DNA of 64,000 bases from Sphaerospermopsis sp. SIO1G1 (GCA_010672785.1 JAAHFX010000001.1:124001-188000), one strand, 5' to 3'; counted from the first letter of the stretch, positions 1 to 9,410 are shown. A program made the numbers and translations. The notes: a model not told the origin generated them from the sequence alone.

Positions 1-466
1 ATTAGAATGGTAAATCATGGCAAAAAATAGGATTATTGTTGTTATTGCAGGTATAGGAATGCGTAGAGAGGGTGATAAACAAGATATTTATTCTATTTGA
101 AAACAACGTTAGAAGAATAGTTAAGAATATAAGTCGGCAAAAAGTTATACAAAAAATAATCTATAGGACTCCTATTTGAGTTTTGAATAAAATTAGGTAT
201 TGTAGGGTGTGTTAGAACGGAGTTCGTAACGCACCCTTATTAAGGCTTTGGTGCGTTAAGCTATCATTAACACACCCTACTTGTCTTTTCAAGAATCAAA
301 TATTATCCCTATAAGTCTTGAAAAACTTAATCTTTACTTTATTGATATGAAAAAATGATCATGTTCTTCTTAATCATAAAAATATTGCTTTACCCAGTGG
401 CAGAATTCAATCAGCAATTGTAAAATCAGGGCATCATCTGACCAGGTTATTTTTTCCCATTGTCCT
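1..466. other. Left-edge gap with one R4 repeat
   Basis: No convincing gene is visible in this stretch upstream of acetate kinase. It holds one copy of dispersed repeat R4 (listed separately). The rest is AT-rich and has only very short open frames on either strand. The acetate kinase promoter presumably lies in its last 150 bases, but I cannot point to a clear -10/-35 pair. Confidence 0.6.
202..311. repeat. Dispersed repeat R4, copy 1
   Basis: The outer arms GTAGGGTGTGTTA (202-214) and TTAACACACCCTAC (267-280) are inverted repeats enclosing a second pair, GTTCGTAACGCACC and GGTGCGTTAAGC. The flank GAATCAAATATTATCCCT that follows is also present after copy 2 at 57230-57364, so the conserved unit extends to about 311. 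It codes for nothing obvious and is probably a non-autonomous mobile or fold-back element. Confidence 0.75.
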
Positions 467-1684
467 ATGAAAATCCTAGTATTAAATGCCGGATCTAGTA
501 GTCAAAAAGGTTTCTTGTATGAAATATCTGATGAAACCATACCTAGTGAAGCACCTCAACCACTATGGGAAGGAAGAGTAAACTGGACTCAAGATCGAGG
601 AGTTGCAGAAATTCAAGTTAGAACTGCAACAGGTGCGGTTTTAAAAGAGTCTATTTATGGTGACTCCCGCAAAGCACACGTCGCTTATATGCTTTATAGT
701 ATGAGTCGTGGTGCTACTAAGGTGGTTAGTAATTTATCGGAAATTGGTGTAGTTGGTCATCGTGTAGTTCATGGTGGTCAAAAATACCGTAATAGTGTTA
801 TAATTACTGAGGACGTAAAAGCGGAAATATCTCGTCTTTCTACCCTTGCACCTGCTCATAACCCCGCGGCTTTAGATGGTGTAGAGGCAATTAAACAAAG
901 TTTGGGAGATGTTAAACAAGTAGCAGTATTTGATACAGGTTTTCACAGCACTTTACCTGATGCGGCTGCTGTTTATTCAGGCCCTTACGAATGGGTAGAA
1001 AAAGGTATCCGTCGTTACGGTTTTCATGGTATCAGCCATCAGTATTGCGCTAACCGTGCAGCCCAAATTTTAAGACGAGATTTAAAATCTCTACGTTTAA
1101 TTAATTGTCATCTAGGTAATGGCTGTTCCTTAGCAGCAGTAAAAAATGGCATCAGTGTTGATACAACAATGGGCTTTACTCCCTTAGATGGTTTGATGAT
1201 GGGAAGTCGTTGCGGTTCAATTGATCCAGGGATTTTAATCTATCTCATGCGACACTCAGAATACTCCGCTGAAAGCTTAGATTATATGTTAAATAAAGCC
1301 TCTGGGTTACGGGGAATTTCTGGGGTATCTAGTGATGTTCCTCAAGTATTAGCTGCTATTGATCAAGGTAATGAGCGTGCTAAACTAGCTTGGGAAATTT
1401 ATATACATCATCTCCGCTCTGGTATAGGTTCTATGTTAGCCAGTTTGGGTGGTTTAGATGTGTTAGTATTTACCGCAGGTGTTGGTGAAAAATCACCATT
1501 ATTACGTCAAGCTGCTTGTGAAGCTTGGGAATTTTTGGGTTTGAAGATCGATCCTCAAAAAAATCAACAGAATTTATTAGATGTGGATATTGCTACACCA
1601 GATTCAACTGTGCGAGTATTAGTAATAGATACTTTAGAAGATTGGGCGATCGCTCAACAATGCTGGCAATTATTACATCAATAA
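467..1684 (+). CDS. ackA: Acetate kinase
   Basis: Interconverts acetate plus ATP with acetyl phosphate in the cytosol, the last step of acetate overflow or the first of acetate assimilation. At 405 residues it is full length for the ASKHA-fold family. The N-terminal phosphate loop (LNAGSSSQK, residues 6-14), the VVGHRVVHGG substrate segment, the FDTGFH and YGFHGISHQY active-site strands, HLGNGCS and MGFTPLDGLMMGSRCGSIDPG are all present. The ATG start places the loop immediately at the N terminus, as usual. No phosphotransacetylase or phosphoketolase gene is adjacent, so its pathway partner lies elsewhere. A HIP1 site lies near the 3' end. Confidence 0.97.
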   Translation: MKILVLNAGSSSQKGFLYEISDETIPSEAPQPLWEGRVNWTQDRGVAEIQVRTATGAVLKESIYGDSRKAHVAYMLYSMSRGATKVVSNLSEIGVVGHRVVHGGQKYRNSVIITEDVKAEISRLSTLAPAHNPAALDGVEAIKQSLGDVKQVAVFDTGFHSTLPDAAAVYSGPYEWVEKGIRRYGFHGISHQYCANRAAQILRRDLKSLRLINCHLGNGCSLAAVKNGISVDTTMGFTPLDGLMMGSRCGSIDPGILIYLMRHSEYSAESLDYMLNKASGLRGISGVSSDVPQVLAAIDQGNERAKLAWEIYIHHLRSGIGSMLASLGGLDVLVFTAGVGEKSPLLRQAACEAWEFLGLKIDPQKNQQNLLDVDIATPDSTVRVLVIDTLEDWAIAQQCWQLLHQ

Positions 1685-1705
1685 ACAGTAGGGAATGGGG
1701 AATTC

Positions 1706-1879
1706 TAAATAGGATTTGCGGAAAAAGTCTTGTCGTGGAGACTCAGTGGTAGGGAGCAGGGTGCGGGGAGCAGGGAGAGAATTAAAAAACTACTTTTTAA
1801 TCTCTCGCAGTCGAAAAAGTGCAAGGTTTTCACACACTCAACCTCTAACATCTTGCATTTATTTAGCAAGCTCTAAATA
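1706..1879. repeat. Dispersed repeat R3, copy A
   Basis: It runs from TAAATAGGATTTGC (1706-1719) to GCAAGCTCTAAATA (1866-1879), imperfect inverted ends that match the copy at 55608-55830. Both copies share the internal AAAAAGTCTTGTCGTGGAGAC segment. This copy also contains a degenerate GGGAGCA heptamer tract (about 1753-1779). It fills most of the gap between acetate kinase and the next gene. Confidence 0.65.
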
Positions 1880-1943
1880 GACTTTTTTAAAACTTTTAAA
1901 CCTTTTTCAATCAACTTTAATCACAAAGTATAAAATTGAATGT

Positions 1944-2735
1944 ATGAATATGCTCTTATCTCGTGAATTTTTAATTACTCCTGTCGTAGCTTTATGCTGT
2001 ATGTTGGGAATTAGTTTTAGCCAATATCCCCGACTCCAAAATTTATTAAGTAGTAAAGACTCTGTATCTATAGAAACTCTGAGAAAAGAACAAGAGAAAC
2101 ATCTTTTAAACTTAAATTTATTTAAAAATATACCCAGTTTTGGTTTTGATAATATGATTGCGAACTGGGTGTTTATAGATTTCCTACAATATTTTGGAGA
2201 TAACGAAGTCAGGGATAGAATTGGTTATGCAATCAGTCCTGATTTTTTTGAAGTTATTTTGAACAGAGATCCAAAATTTCTAGAAGCTTATTTAAACCTA
2301 TCTGTTAGCACATCTTTATATGCGGGAAGTCCAGAAAAAACTATTAAAATCATGGATAATAATTTAAAATCCCTATCTCCAAAAGTTCCAGATCGAGCTT
2401 ACTATATTTGGCGTTATAAAGGTACAGATGAGTTGTTATTTTTGGGTGACTCCCAAGCAGCTAGAAATTCTTATCTCAAAGCCGCAGAATGGGCCAGTGA
2501 ATATGATAATGAAGAAGGTAGAAATATAGTTTATCTTTCTCAAGCAACTGCCAAATTTTTAGCTGAAAATCCTGATAGTAAAAAAGCTCTTGTAGCAGGT
2601 TGGACAATGGTTTTACAAAATCAAGTAGACGATAAAACCCGCGAACGAGCAATTAGAGAAATTGAAAATTTAGGTGGTAAAGTTGAAATTAATCAGGAAG
2701 GTGTTCCGACTATAACTTTACCAGAACAAGATTAG
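1944..2735 (+). CDS. Membrane-anchored TPR-like protein, function unknown
   Basis: I do not recognise a named family. The 263-residue product starts with one hydrophobic segment (about residues 8-26) that could be a signal anchor. It continues as a helical region resembling degenerate tetratricopeptide repeats (FLEAYLNLSVSTSLYAGSP, AARNSYLKAAEWASEY), so most of it is probably on the far side of the cytoplasmic membrane as a protein-binding scaffold. The C-terminal part has no recognisable catalytic motif. It converges with the PilT-like gene, leaving only 24 bp between the two stops. A pilus-related role from that proximity would be speculation. Confidence 0.7.
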   Translation: MNMLLSREFLITPVVALCCMLGISFSQYPRLQNLLSSKDSVSIETLRKEQEKHLLNLNLFKNIPSFGFDNMIANWVFIDFLQYFGDNEVRDRIGYAISPDFFEVILNRDPKFLEAYLNLSVSTSLYAGSPEKTIKIMDNNLKSLSPKVPDRAYYIWRYKGTDELLFLGDSQAARNSYLKAAEWASEYDNEEGRNIVYLSQATAKFLAENPDSKKALVAGWTMVLQNQVDDKTRERAIREIENLGGKVEINQEGVPTITLPEQD

Positions 2736-2759
2736 TTACTGTAACTTTTACTATAACTT

Positions 2760-3818
2760 TTAGGAAGTGATTTTTTGTAGAGTTTTTGTAAAAGTATCTT
2801 CACTAATTCTGCCTGATGTTAACAAACTTTCTAATTCAGATTTCATTGTAGACATACCATCTTCCTTACCAGCCTGCATTAAGGTTGATAAATCTTGAAT
2901 CTTACCTGCTAGGATATAATTACGAACCTGTTCATTTGTAAACAACAAATCAAAAATAGCTGTACGTTTGTATTCAGCATCAAGAGTAGTCACTAACCTT
3001 TGGGAAACAATAGCTTGCAAATGATTAGCTAAATTCAGATGAATAAAATCTTGTTCTTGAGAACTGTAAAAAGTTAGTAATTCTTGAATAGTAGAAATCA
3101 CATCACTAGAGTGCATACTAGCTATAACTAAAACCCCTCTTTTGGCAGCGCGTAAGGCCATATCAAAAGTAGAACGATCCTTAATTTCATTAATTACAAT
3201 TATATCGGCATGATTTTCTATTGCGGTTAATACTCCTTGCTCAAAATTAGGAATATGTGTTCCTATTTCCCAATGATAAATCAAGGATTTAGATTTTGGA
3301 TATGAATAAGTAATTCCCTCTTCCAGAATAAATATATTTTTAACATTTCTCTGATTTATATCATTGACAATACTAGTTAAAGTTGTAGTTTTACCACTGC
3401 CAGTTACACCAGTTATTAAAATTAAACCATCTGAATATTTACTGATATTTGTGGATATTTGGGAAATTCCTAACTTGTCAACTGTAGGAATATCCATTGG
3501 TAAAAACTTTATTGTCATCGCTGCACCTTGTAAAATCAAAAAAGCTGATACAGATAAATTAGCAAATGAATATTGATAAAACCGACGTGCCGGATTTCCA
3601 GATTTGATCTGTTGAATTTCTTCAACACTAAAAATAGTTTTAGCCCAATGCCAAAATGTGAAATCATCTATCACTGAGTTTGAACTTACTTGTAAAATAC
3701 CTTGGCAGCGATAATAAGGAAAATTTCTAATTGATATATGAACTTCAGTAGCCTTTTGTGTTTGTGCGTTTTTCAATAATTCTTCTAAGCTCAATAATTC
3801 TAAATTATTAGTAGACAT
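2760..3818 (-). CDS. PilT-like secretion ATPase, type IV pilus retraction family
   Basis: A 352-residue member of the GspE/PilT ATPases, which power pilus assembly, retraction or type II secretion as hexamers. The N-terminal domain occupies about residues 1-110. The core follows: Walker A GVTGSGKTT (137-145), an Asp-box region with the unusual sequence ILEEGITYSYP (164-174), a Walker B-like IIVINEIKD (206-214; canonical PilT has GEMRD) and a His box VIASMHSS (231-238). The substituted Asp and Walker B boxes suggest a PilT paralogue rather than the main retraction motor. No pilB or pilC is adjacent. The ATG at 3818 is the natural start. Confidence 0.85.
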   Translation of the reverse strand: MSTNNLELLSLEELLKNAQTQKATEVHISIRNFPYYRCQGILQVSSNSVIDDFTFWHWAKTIFSVEEIQQIKSGNPARRFYQYSFANLSVSAFLILQGAAMTIKFLPMDIPTVDKLGISQISTNISKYSDGLILITGVTGSGKTTTLTSIVNDINQRNVKNIFILEEGITYSYPKSKSLIYHWEIGTHIPNFEQGVLTAIENHADIIVINEIKDRSTFDMALRAAKRGVLVIASMHSSDVISTIQELLTFYSSQEQDFIHLNLANHLQAIVSQRLVTTLDAEYKRTAIFDLLFTNEQVRNYILAGKIQDLSTLMQAGKEDGMSTMKSELESLLTSGRISEDTFTKTLQKITS

Positions 3819-3921
3819 ATAACTTTTAATTTCTTAAATTGCATAGGTAAATTTTTCCCCTAGGTAATTAGAATAATTGCATAGCTAAAAATTTCTTTAC
3901 ACAACAGATTTTTTCAACTTT

Positions 3922-4003
3922 AGGACTTACGCAAAAATCTTCCAAAACTTTATTCCTCTGCGTTCTCTGCGGTTTGATATTCCGTGACTCATCCCTAAGT
4001 CCT
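3922..4003. repeat. Degenerate R2-like palindromic repeat
   Basis: The ends AGGACTTACGCAA and CTAAGTCCT match the R2 family seen at 9411, 20492, 30422 and 45127. The centre is different and carries a TCTCTGCGGT-type segment. It sits in the 309-bp gap between the PilT-like gene and the pabC-like gene. Nothing else is recognised there apart from the presumed promoters of these divergent genes. Confidence 0.55.
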
Positions 4004-4127
4004 AAAATTTAACATTTTCGGAACAAACAAAAATCTCTGTATTCTTTATCTGTTCCCTGTTCCCTCTACCAAATATACAATTTATTTTGCACGACTACTT
4101 AATTTAGTATTATTTGTAAATAAAACT

Positions 4128-4913
4128 ATGACTTACTGGTATCAAGGTAAATTAATTAACTCCCAAACTTTGGAATTAAACATTAATGATCCAGGTTTAC
4201 TATATGGAGCTACAGTTTTTACAACTTTAAGAGTTTATAATTACTCCCTTGACAACTATTTAACTAATTGGGATGCTCATTGCTCACGTCTAAAATTTAG
4301 TTTGCAAACCTTTGGTTGGACTGAACCAAACTGGAATTGTGTTTATGAAGGTGCAAAAGTGCTTTTACAACAATATCCGGTTTTGCGAATTACTATTTTT
4401 CCCGATGGGAGAGAATTAATCTTGGGAAGATCATTACCAGGGAATCTCACCCATAAACAAGAACATGGTATTGTTGCAGCTATTTCCGAACCACAATTTG
4501 TTCGTTCCCTTCCCAACCATAAAACAGGTAATTATTTAAGTGCTTGGTTAGCAAAAAACACTGTACCAGCGGAAGAAGCCATATTAGTAGATGATCAGGG
4601 AAATTGGCTAGAAACCAGTACAGGAAACCTATGGGGATGGCAAAATGGTTGTTGGTGGACACCACCTTTAGCAGTGGGAATACTACCGGGGATAGAGCGA
4701 TCGCATATCATTACAAATCTGCACAACCACCAAGCTAACCTTAAACAATATCCTTGGACTCCAGAACTAGTCAATACCTTTGAAGCGATCGCCTACACCA
4801 ACAGCGTTGTGGAGATAATTCCTATTCATACCGTCAAACAACCTCATGGATCGTTACAATATAATCCTTACCACTCTTGTTTTTTAGAACTCAAAGGATT
4901 ATTTGTAGCATGA
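4128..4913 (+). CDS. Class IV PLP aminotransferase, probable aminodeoxychorismate lyase
   Basis: Fold-type IV pyridoxal-phosphate enzyme of 261 residues. The family contains aminodeoxychorismate lyase (PabC, 4-aminobenzoate for folate), branched-chain and D-amino acid aminotransferases. Family marks visible are DPGLLYGATVFTTLRV near residues 22-37, the Schiff-base lysine region NHKTGNYL and the cofactor-phosphate segment LETSTGNLWGW followed by GILPGIER. The short length and sequence style fit PabC best, but substrate cannot be fixed from sequence. Two HIP1 sites lie in the gene. ftsH follows after 114 bp in the same direction. Confidence 0.82.
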   Translation: MTYWYQGKLINSQTLELNINDPGLLYGATVFTTLRVYNYSLDNYLTNWDAHCSRLKFSLQTFGWTEPNWNCVYEGAKVLLQQYPVLRITIFPDGRELILGRSLPGNLTHKQEHGIVAAISEPQFVRSLPNHKTGNYLSAWLAKNTVPAEEAILVDDQGNWLETSTGNLWGWQNGCWWTPPLAVGILPGIERSHIITNLHNHQANLKQYPWTPELVNTFEAIAYTNSVVEIIPIHTVKQPHGSLQYNPYHSCFLELKGLFVA

Positions 4914-5011
4914 CAGGAAAGCCATTTTGGTATATCTTAAGATAAGTTAACATAATTCTCATAAAGCCCTCTCTTATTTTAGAGAAGATAAACTAACGAA
5001 CAAAATAATAC

Positions 5012-5017
5012 AGGAGG
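5012..5017 (+). promoter_or_regulatory. Shine-Dalgarno of ftsH deciding a GTG start
   Basis: A perfect AGGAGG lies ten bases before GTG at 5028. No in-frame ATG codes the conserved [11 protein letters not shown] terminus, so GTG is the start. Confidence 0.85.
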
Positions 5018-5027
5018 ATCAACCTCA

Positions 5028-6869
5028 GTGAATAAAAGATGGAGAAATGCGGGGCTATACGCATTATTATTTATAGTTTTCATCGCTTTAGGGACTGCGT
5101 TCTTTGACAAAAGACCCCCCCAAGCGGAAACATGGCGCTATAGCGAATTTATTCAACAAGTAGAACAAGGACGAGTAGAAAGAGTTAGCCTCAGTTCAGA
5201 TCGTTCTACAGCTTTAGTTACCCCCAAATTTGATACTAATAAGAAGCGCGTCACTTTAGTTAACGATCCAGAATTAATCAATACTCTGACAGACAGAGGC
5301 GTTGATATAATTGTCTCCCCCCAAAATGATGAAGGCTTTTTGGTCAAAACACTAAGCAGCCTATTTTTACCTGTATTGCTGTTAGTAGGTTTATTTTTCC
5401 TTCTCCGTCGCGCTCAAACAGGGCCTGGTAGCCAAGCTATGAACTTTGGTAAGTCCAAAGCTAGGGTACAGATGGAACCCCAAACCCAAGTAACTTTTGG
5501 CGATGTAGCAGGCATTGACCAAGCTAAATTGGAATTAAACGAAGTTGTAGACTTTTTGAAAAATGCCGATCGCTTTACTGCTATTGGTGCAAAAATTCCT
5601 AAAGGTGTCTTGTTAGTTGGACCTCCAGGTACTGGTAAAACCCTTCTTGCCCGTGCAGTAGCGGGTGAAGCTGGTGTACCTTTCTTCTCTATCTCCGGTT
5701 CTGAGTTTGTAGAAATGTTCGTTGGTGTGGGTGCTTCCCGTGTCCGCGACCTATTTGAACAAGCAAAAACCAACGCTCCTTGTATCGTCTTCATTGATGA
5801 AATTGATGCAGTCGGTCGTCAACGTGGTGCTGGTTTAGGTGGTGGTAACGACGAGAGAGAGCAAACCCTCAACCAGTTGCTCACAGAAATGGATGGTTTT
5901 GAAGGTAACACTGGTATCATCATCATTGCTGCTACCAACCGTCCTGATGTATTAGATGCTGCTTTACTACGTCCTGGTCGTTTTGACCGTCAAGTAGTGG
6001 TAGACCGTCCTGACTACGGTGGTCGGAGCGAAATTCTGAAAGTTCATGCTCGTGGTAAAACCTTATCTAAAGATGTGGACTTAGATAAAATTGCCCGTCG
6101 GACTCCTGGTTTCACCGGTGCAGACTTATCTAACTTGTTAAACGAAGCAGCAATTTTAGCTGCACGTCGTAATTTAACTGAAATTGCGATGGATGAAATT
6201 AATGATGCTATTGACCGGGTGTTAGCTGGTCCAGAGAAAAAAGACCGGGTAATGAGCGAAAAACGCAAAACCTTGGTTGCATATCACGAAGCAGGACACG
6301 CTTTAGTGGGTGCATTAATGCCTGACTATGACCCTGTACAGAAAGTTAGCATTATTCCTCGTGGTGGTGCTGGTGGTTTAACCTGGTTTACTCCTAGTGA
6401 AGACCGCATGGATACAGGTTTATACAGCCGTGCGTATTTAGAAAATCAGATGGCCGTTGCTTTAGGTGGTCGTTTAGCAGAAGAAATCATCTTTGGTGAT
6501 GAAGAAGTGACTACCGGTGCTTCCAACGACTTACAGCAAGTAGCACGGGTTGCTAAACAAATGATTACTCGGTTCGGGATGAGCGATCGCTTAGGTCCTG
6601 TAGCTTTAGGTCGTCAACAAGGTAATATGTTCTTAGGTAGAGATATCATGTCTGAACGTGATTTCTCTGAAGAAACTGCCGCCGCAATTGATGAAGAAGT
6701 CAGAAAATTAGTTGATGTTGCTTACGCACGTGCTAAGGATGTTTTGGTAAGTAACAAAGCAATTCTGGATGAAATTGCTCAGATGTTGATTGATAAAGAA
6801 ACCGTTGACGCGGATGAGTTGCAGGAAATTCTTGCTAATAATGATGTGAAAACTGCTGCTTTTGCATAG
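5028..6869 (+). CDS. ftsH: ATP-dependent zinc metalloprotease FtsH
   Basis: Membrane-bound AAA+ protease that extracts and degrades damaged membrane proteins; in cyanobacteria such enzymes turn over photosystem II D1. The 613 residues show two transmembrane helices (about 10-27 and 111-128) enclosing a periplasmic or lumenal loop, Walker A GPPGTGKT (198-205), Walker [14 protein letters not shown], the second region of homology ending LLRPGRFDR and the zinc site HEAGH (420-424). The GTG start is supported by a strong ribosome-binding site. A terminator follows directly. Cyanobacteria carry several FtsH paralogues; I do not assign which one this is. Confidence 0.97.
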   Translation: MNKRWRNAGLYALLFIVFIALGTAFFDKRPPQAETWRYSEFIQQVEQGRVERVSLSSDRSTALVTPKFDTNKKRVTLVNDPELINTLTDRGVDIIVSPQNDEGFLVKTLSSLFLPVLLLVGLFFLLRRAQTGPGSQAMNFGKSKARVQMEPQTQVTFGDVAGIDQAKLELNEVVDFLKNADRFTAIGAKIPKGVLLVGPPGTGKTLLARAVAGEAGVPFFSISGSEFVEMFVGVGASRVRDLFEQAKTNAPCIVFIDEIDAVGRQRGAGLGGGNDEREQTLNQLLTEMDGFEGNTGIIIIAATNRPDVLDAALLRPGRFDRQVVVDRPDYGGRSEILKVHARGKTLSKDVDLDKIARRTPGFTGADLSNLLNEAAILAARRNLTEIAMDEINDAIDRVLAGPEKKDRVMSEKRKTLVAYHEAGHALVGALMPDYDPVQKVSIIPRGGAGGLTWFTPSEDRMDTGLYSRAYLENQMAVALGGRLAEEIIFGDEEVTTGASNDLQQVARVAKQMITRFGMSDRLGPVALGRQQGNMFLGRDIMSERDFSEETAAAIDEEVRKLVDVAYARAKDVLVSNKAILDEIAQMLIDKETVDADELQEILANNDVKTAAFA

Positions 6870-6899
6870 TTTTAAATCAGGTTTTGAATCGTATTCAGA

Positions 6900-6942
6900 T
6901 TGGGGTATTTCCGGTTTTTCTGGAAGTACCTCAATTTTTTTT
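6900..6942 (+). terminator. Rho-independent terminator of ftsH
   Basis: A 15-bp stem with some G-T pairs (6900-6914 with 6920-6934, TTTTT loop) is followed by eight T residues, 30 bases after the ftsH stop. This is the clearest intrinsic terminator in the window. Confidence 0.85.
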
Positions 6943-6947
6943 AAGAT

Positions 6948-7178
6948 AGGACTTACAGCACTTTCCGGTGTAATGAGGTACGTTTTTGGCGGGCAAGATG
7001 CCCACCCCACAAGAGTTTCATGATTATGATTTGTACCTCGTAGCAACGAAATCTGCTGTATGTCGCAATGACAGTACTGCGTCATTACGAGCAACAGCGA
7101 CGTAATCGCAAAAATCCTGGGATTGCTTCCCTACACTGCGTTTCAGTCGCAATGACAAATCTTCGTTGCGTAAGTCCT
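6948..7178. repeat. Composite R2-type repeat interrupted by R1
   Basis: The outer ends AGGACT (6948) and TTGCGTAAGTCCT (7166-7178) are those of R2. An R1 element lies inside at 6954-7060. The right part holds two copies of GTCGCAATGAC and a GGATTGCTTCC segment, the reverse complement of the R2 core. The structure records at least one insertion of one palindromic element into another, plus internal duplication. Confidence 0.65.
6954..7060. mobile_element. R1 MITE-like element, copy 1
   Basis: A 107-bp element bounded by TACAGCA and TGCTGTA. Its arms are imperfect inverted repeats of about 28 bp ending in GAGGTAC, and the centre GGCGGGCAAGATGCCC-ACCCC is conserved in copies 2 and 3. A TA at each end is compatible with TA target duplication as made by IS630/Tc1-type transposases. 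That mechanism is an inference; no transposase is present here. Confidence 0.75.
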
Positions 7179-7264
7179 GTAAGATTCCCAATTACCTTTA
7201 GTAATTCGTAATTACTACCAAGTCACCAATCACCAATCACTTTTTCAACAAACCCTATTTAGCC

Positions 7265-8272
7265 CTAAGAATCCTCAAACGGTTGACATTCTTTATCGCT
7301 CAGACTTTCGACGATGATGCAAGTATTGTACTCAATCATACCAGTGTAACTTCCTTCCGGAGTTCCTTTTGCACCGATACCGTCAGCAATTAAGGGCTGT
7401 GGTGTGACTTCAACCCCCGCTTCCTTAGCAACTACTTTCAACACTTTGTCATTAGCCGTTAACTCTGCAAAAACAGTGGGAACACCTTTGGATTTAATTT
7501 CGTCAGAGAGTTTCTTGACCTGAGTTGCAGTGGGTTGTTCTTCTGGTGAAACTCCCAATAATGTTCCTTCCACTGTTAAACCGTAAGCTCTGGCATAATA
7601 ACTCATCGCATCGTGGGTTGTCACCAACCTTCGCTTGTCTGCTGGAATTAAAGCAATTTGCTGTTTAATCCAAGTATCAAGTTTATCTAATCTGGTGTTA
7701 TATTTTTGTGCATTAGCTTTGTAAGTATCAGCATTATCCGGGTCAATCTGACCTAGAGTATCGCCGATTAACCTCACCATCTCTTTGCCATTACTAATAT
7801 CATGCCAAACATGAGGATCTGGTTCTTTTACTCCTTCTTCCTCAACTTGAATCACATTTGCAGTTGCTTCTTCATGCAGAGCAATTTTTGGGGCTGGAGT
7901 TTGGGTCGCTTCTGCCATCTCGACAATGGAAGGTTCAAAGTTTAACCCTGCATAAAAGACCGCATTTGCATCCTCAATTGCTTTACGATCTGAGGGTTTC
8001 GCTTCGTAGGTGTGGGGGTCTTGGTCATAGTCTATTAAACAATTACTGTCAATTTTGTCAGCACCAATTTTTTCTACCATGTCACAGATGACGCTGTAGG
8101 AAGCAACAACTTTTGGTTTTCCACCATCACCTGCTGTTTGATTTGCGTTTTCGCTTTCAGTAGAGCCACATCCAGTCAAAAGTACGAACGCAGTCAAAGC
8201 TGCTGCACTCACAAGCTTGCGAGAGCCAGTTTGTAGTAGTTTTATCACTTTACTTTGGAAATATACTTTCAA
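7265..8272 (-). CDS. mntC: Manganese-type ABC transporter substrate-binding lipoprotein
   Basis: Cluster A-I metal-binding protein (ZnuA/MntC/PsaA family) of 335 residues. A lipoprotein signal ends in LTGC (about residues 32-35). Likely metal ligands are His in DQDPHTYE, His in DPHVWHD, Glu in VFAELT and Asp in LIADG. A His-His-Glu-Asp set is typical of Mn-binding members (Synechocystis MntC, pneumococcal PsaA), whereas zinc-specific ZnuA usually has a third His and a His-rich loop, which is absent here. I therefore favour manganese. It is divergent from the ATPase and permease genes. The stop codon touches an R3-like end. Confidence 0.85.
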   Translation of the reverse strand: MKVYFQSKVIKLLQTGSRKLVSAAALTAFVLLTGCGSTESENANQTAGDGGKPKVVASYSVICDMVEKIGADKIDSNCLIDYDQDPHTYEAKPSDRKAIEDANAVFYAGLNFEPSIVEMAEATQTPAPKIALHEEATANVIQVEEEGVKEPDPHVWHDISNGKEMVRLIGDTLGQIDPDNADTYKANAQKYNTRLDKLDTWIKQQIALIPADKRRLVTTHDAMSYYARAYGLTVEGTLLGVSPEEQPTATQVKKLSDEIKSKGVPTVFAELTANDKVLKVVAKEAGVEVTPQPLIADGIGAKGTPEGSYTGMIEYNTCIIVESLSDKECQPFEDS

Positions 8273-8615
8273 TATCGTTGATGATATAAGGTATCACAAC
8301 AATTAAAAATAATTTTCAGTAAACCTATAAAATTTTGTAAAAATTCAGGTGGAGGAGTATTGACAAGTGTGGTAGGATAAGCATTTGAAAATAATCCAAG
8401 TTTTTCGTAGTTAAGGACGCTCTGTGACTGAGTTTTTTGACCTAGTTCTCAAACTAGTAGTCAACCTTGCTGTCTACACTCCTTCTTTAATTCCTCAATG
8501 TTAGACCTAAATACTTACAAAAATATTAAGTATATAAATTCTCAATTAATTTGGATTAATGTAAGTAAATTTATAGAGAATAATTTTCATTTATTTCAGA
8601 CATGAGGTTTTTTGC
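8273..8615. other. Divergent promoter region of the Mn transporter
   Basis: This 343-bp AT-rich gap must hold the promoters of mntC (leftward) and mntA (rightward). I see no gene, no member of the R1-R4 repeats and no operator that I can name with confidence (neither a clear Zur nor an Mn-regulator box). Confidence 0.5.
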
Positions 8616-9338
8616 GTGATGTTGCAAGTCAAAAATCTGTCGGTTTCTTATCGAGGTAATTACGCACTTAGAGAAATTAACTTTAATTTAGAGCCTGGTC
8701 AATTAGTTGGTATATTCGGACCAAATGGAGCAGGTAAAAGTACCATGATTAAAGCAATGTTGAATTTAATTCCAGCAACTAATGGTGTAGTTACTTTTAG
8801 AGGTAATCCCCTCAAGCAGAAATTGGATAAAGTAGCTTATGTTGCACAGCGAGCGCAAATTGATTGGGATTATCCAGTCAAGGTTAAAAATGTAGTGATG
8901 ATGGCAAGGACAATCCCTACGGGTTTATTTCGCTATCCTTCTCGTCAGTCGCGGGAACTGGTGAAAATGGCATTAAAAAAGGTAGACATTTGGGATTTAA
9001 GAAATAGACAAATTGGTGAACTTTCCGGTGGCCAGCAACAAAGAGTTTTTCTCGCTCGTACCTTAGCTCAACAAGCAGAAATATTCTTTTTTGACGAACC
9101 ATTTGTAGGGGTGGATCGGAAAACGGAAAATATCATTTTTGAAATTTTTCATGAGTTAAGAGAGCAAGGCAAAATCGTTATGGTAGTTAGCCATGATTTA
9201 GGAGAAAGTATCAAAAATTATAGTGATATCTTACTTTTAAATAAGACAGTTATTGCCTTTGGTCGTCGTGAGGAAGTTTTGAATCAGCGCAATCTTGATA
9301 TTACTTACGAAAATTATGTTTTACCATCTTATACTTAA
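8616..9338 (+). CDS. mntA: Manganese-type ABC transporter ATPase
   Basis: ATP-binding subunit of 240 residues that energises metal import with the permease at 9532 and the lipoprotein at 7265. Walker A GPNGAGKS, signature LSGGQQQR, Walker B FFFDEPFVGVD and the H-loop VVSHD are in order and intact. The frame opens with GTG at 8616 directly followed by ATG at 8619; either could be used, and the second gives the more usual MLQVKNLSVSY. Symbols follow the Synechocystis mntCAB usage, in which mntA is the ATPase. Confidence 0.88.
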   Translation: MMLQVKNLSVSYRGNYALREINFNLEPGQLVGIFGPNGAGKSTMIKAMLNLIPATNGVVTFRGNPLKQKLDKVAYVAQRAQIDWDYPVKVKNVVMMARTIPTGLFRYPSRQSRELVKMALKKVDIWDLRNRQIGELSGGQQQRVFLARTLAQQAEIFFFDEPFVGVDRKTENIIFEIFHELREQGKIVMVVSHDLGESIKNYSDILLLNKTVIAFGRREEVLNQRNLDITYENYVLPSYT

Positions 9339-9410
9339 CAATTAATGGAATTTTTGGTTAAAGTTACAACCTAAGTAATTGTCCTAAAAAAAGGTGAATA
9401 AAACTAATGC

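Noticed and set aside
17..100. 27-codon frame near the left edge
   Set aside because: Too short, no conserved pattern; could be a remnant but cannot be supported.
1525..1752. 75-residue frame overlapping the end of ackA
   Set aside because: Alternate-frame shadow of ackA extended into a repeat.
6708..7094. 128-residue minus-strand frame overlapping the ftsH end
   Set aside because: Half lies antisense to ftsH and its terminator, half translates R1; there is no independent coding evidence.
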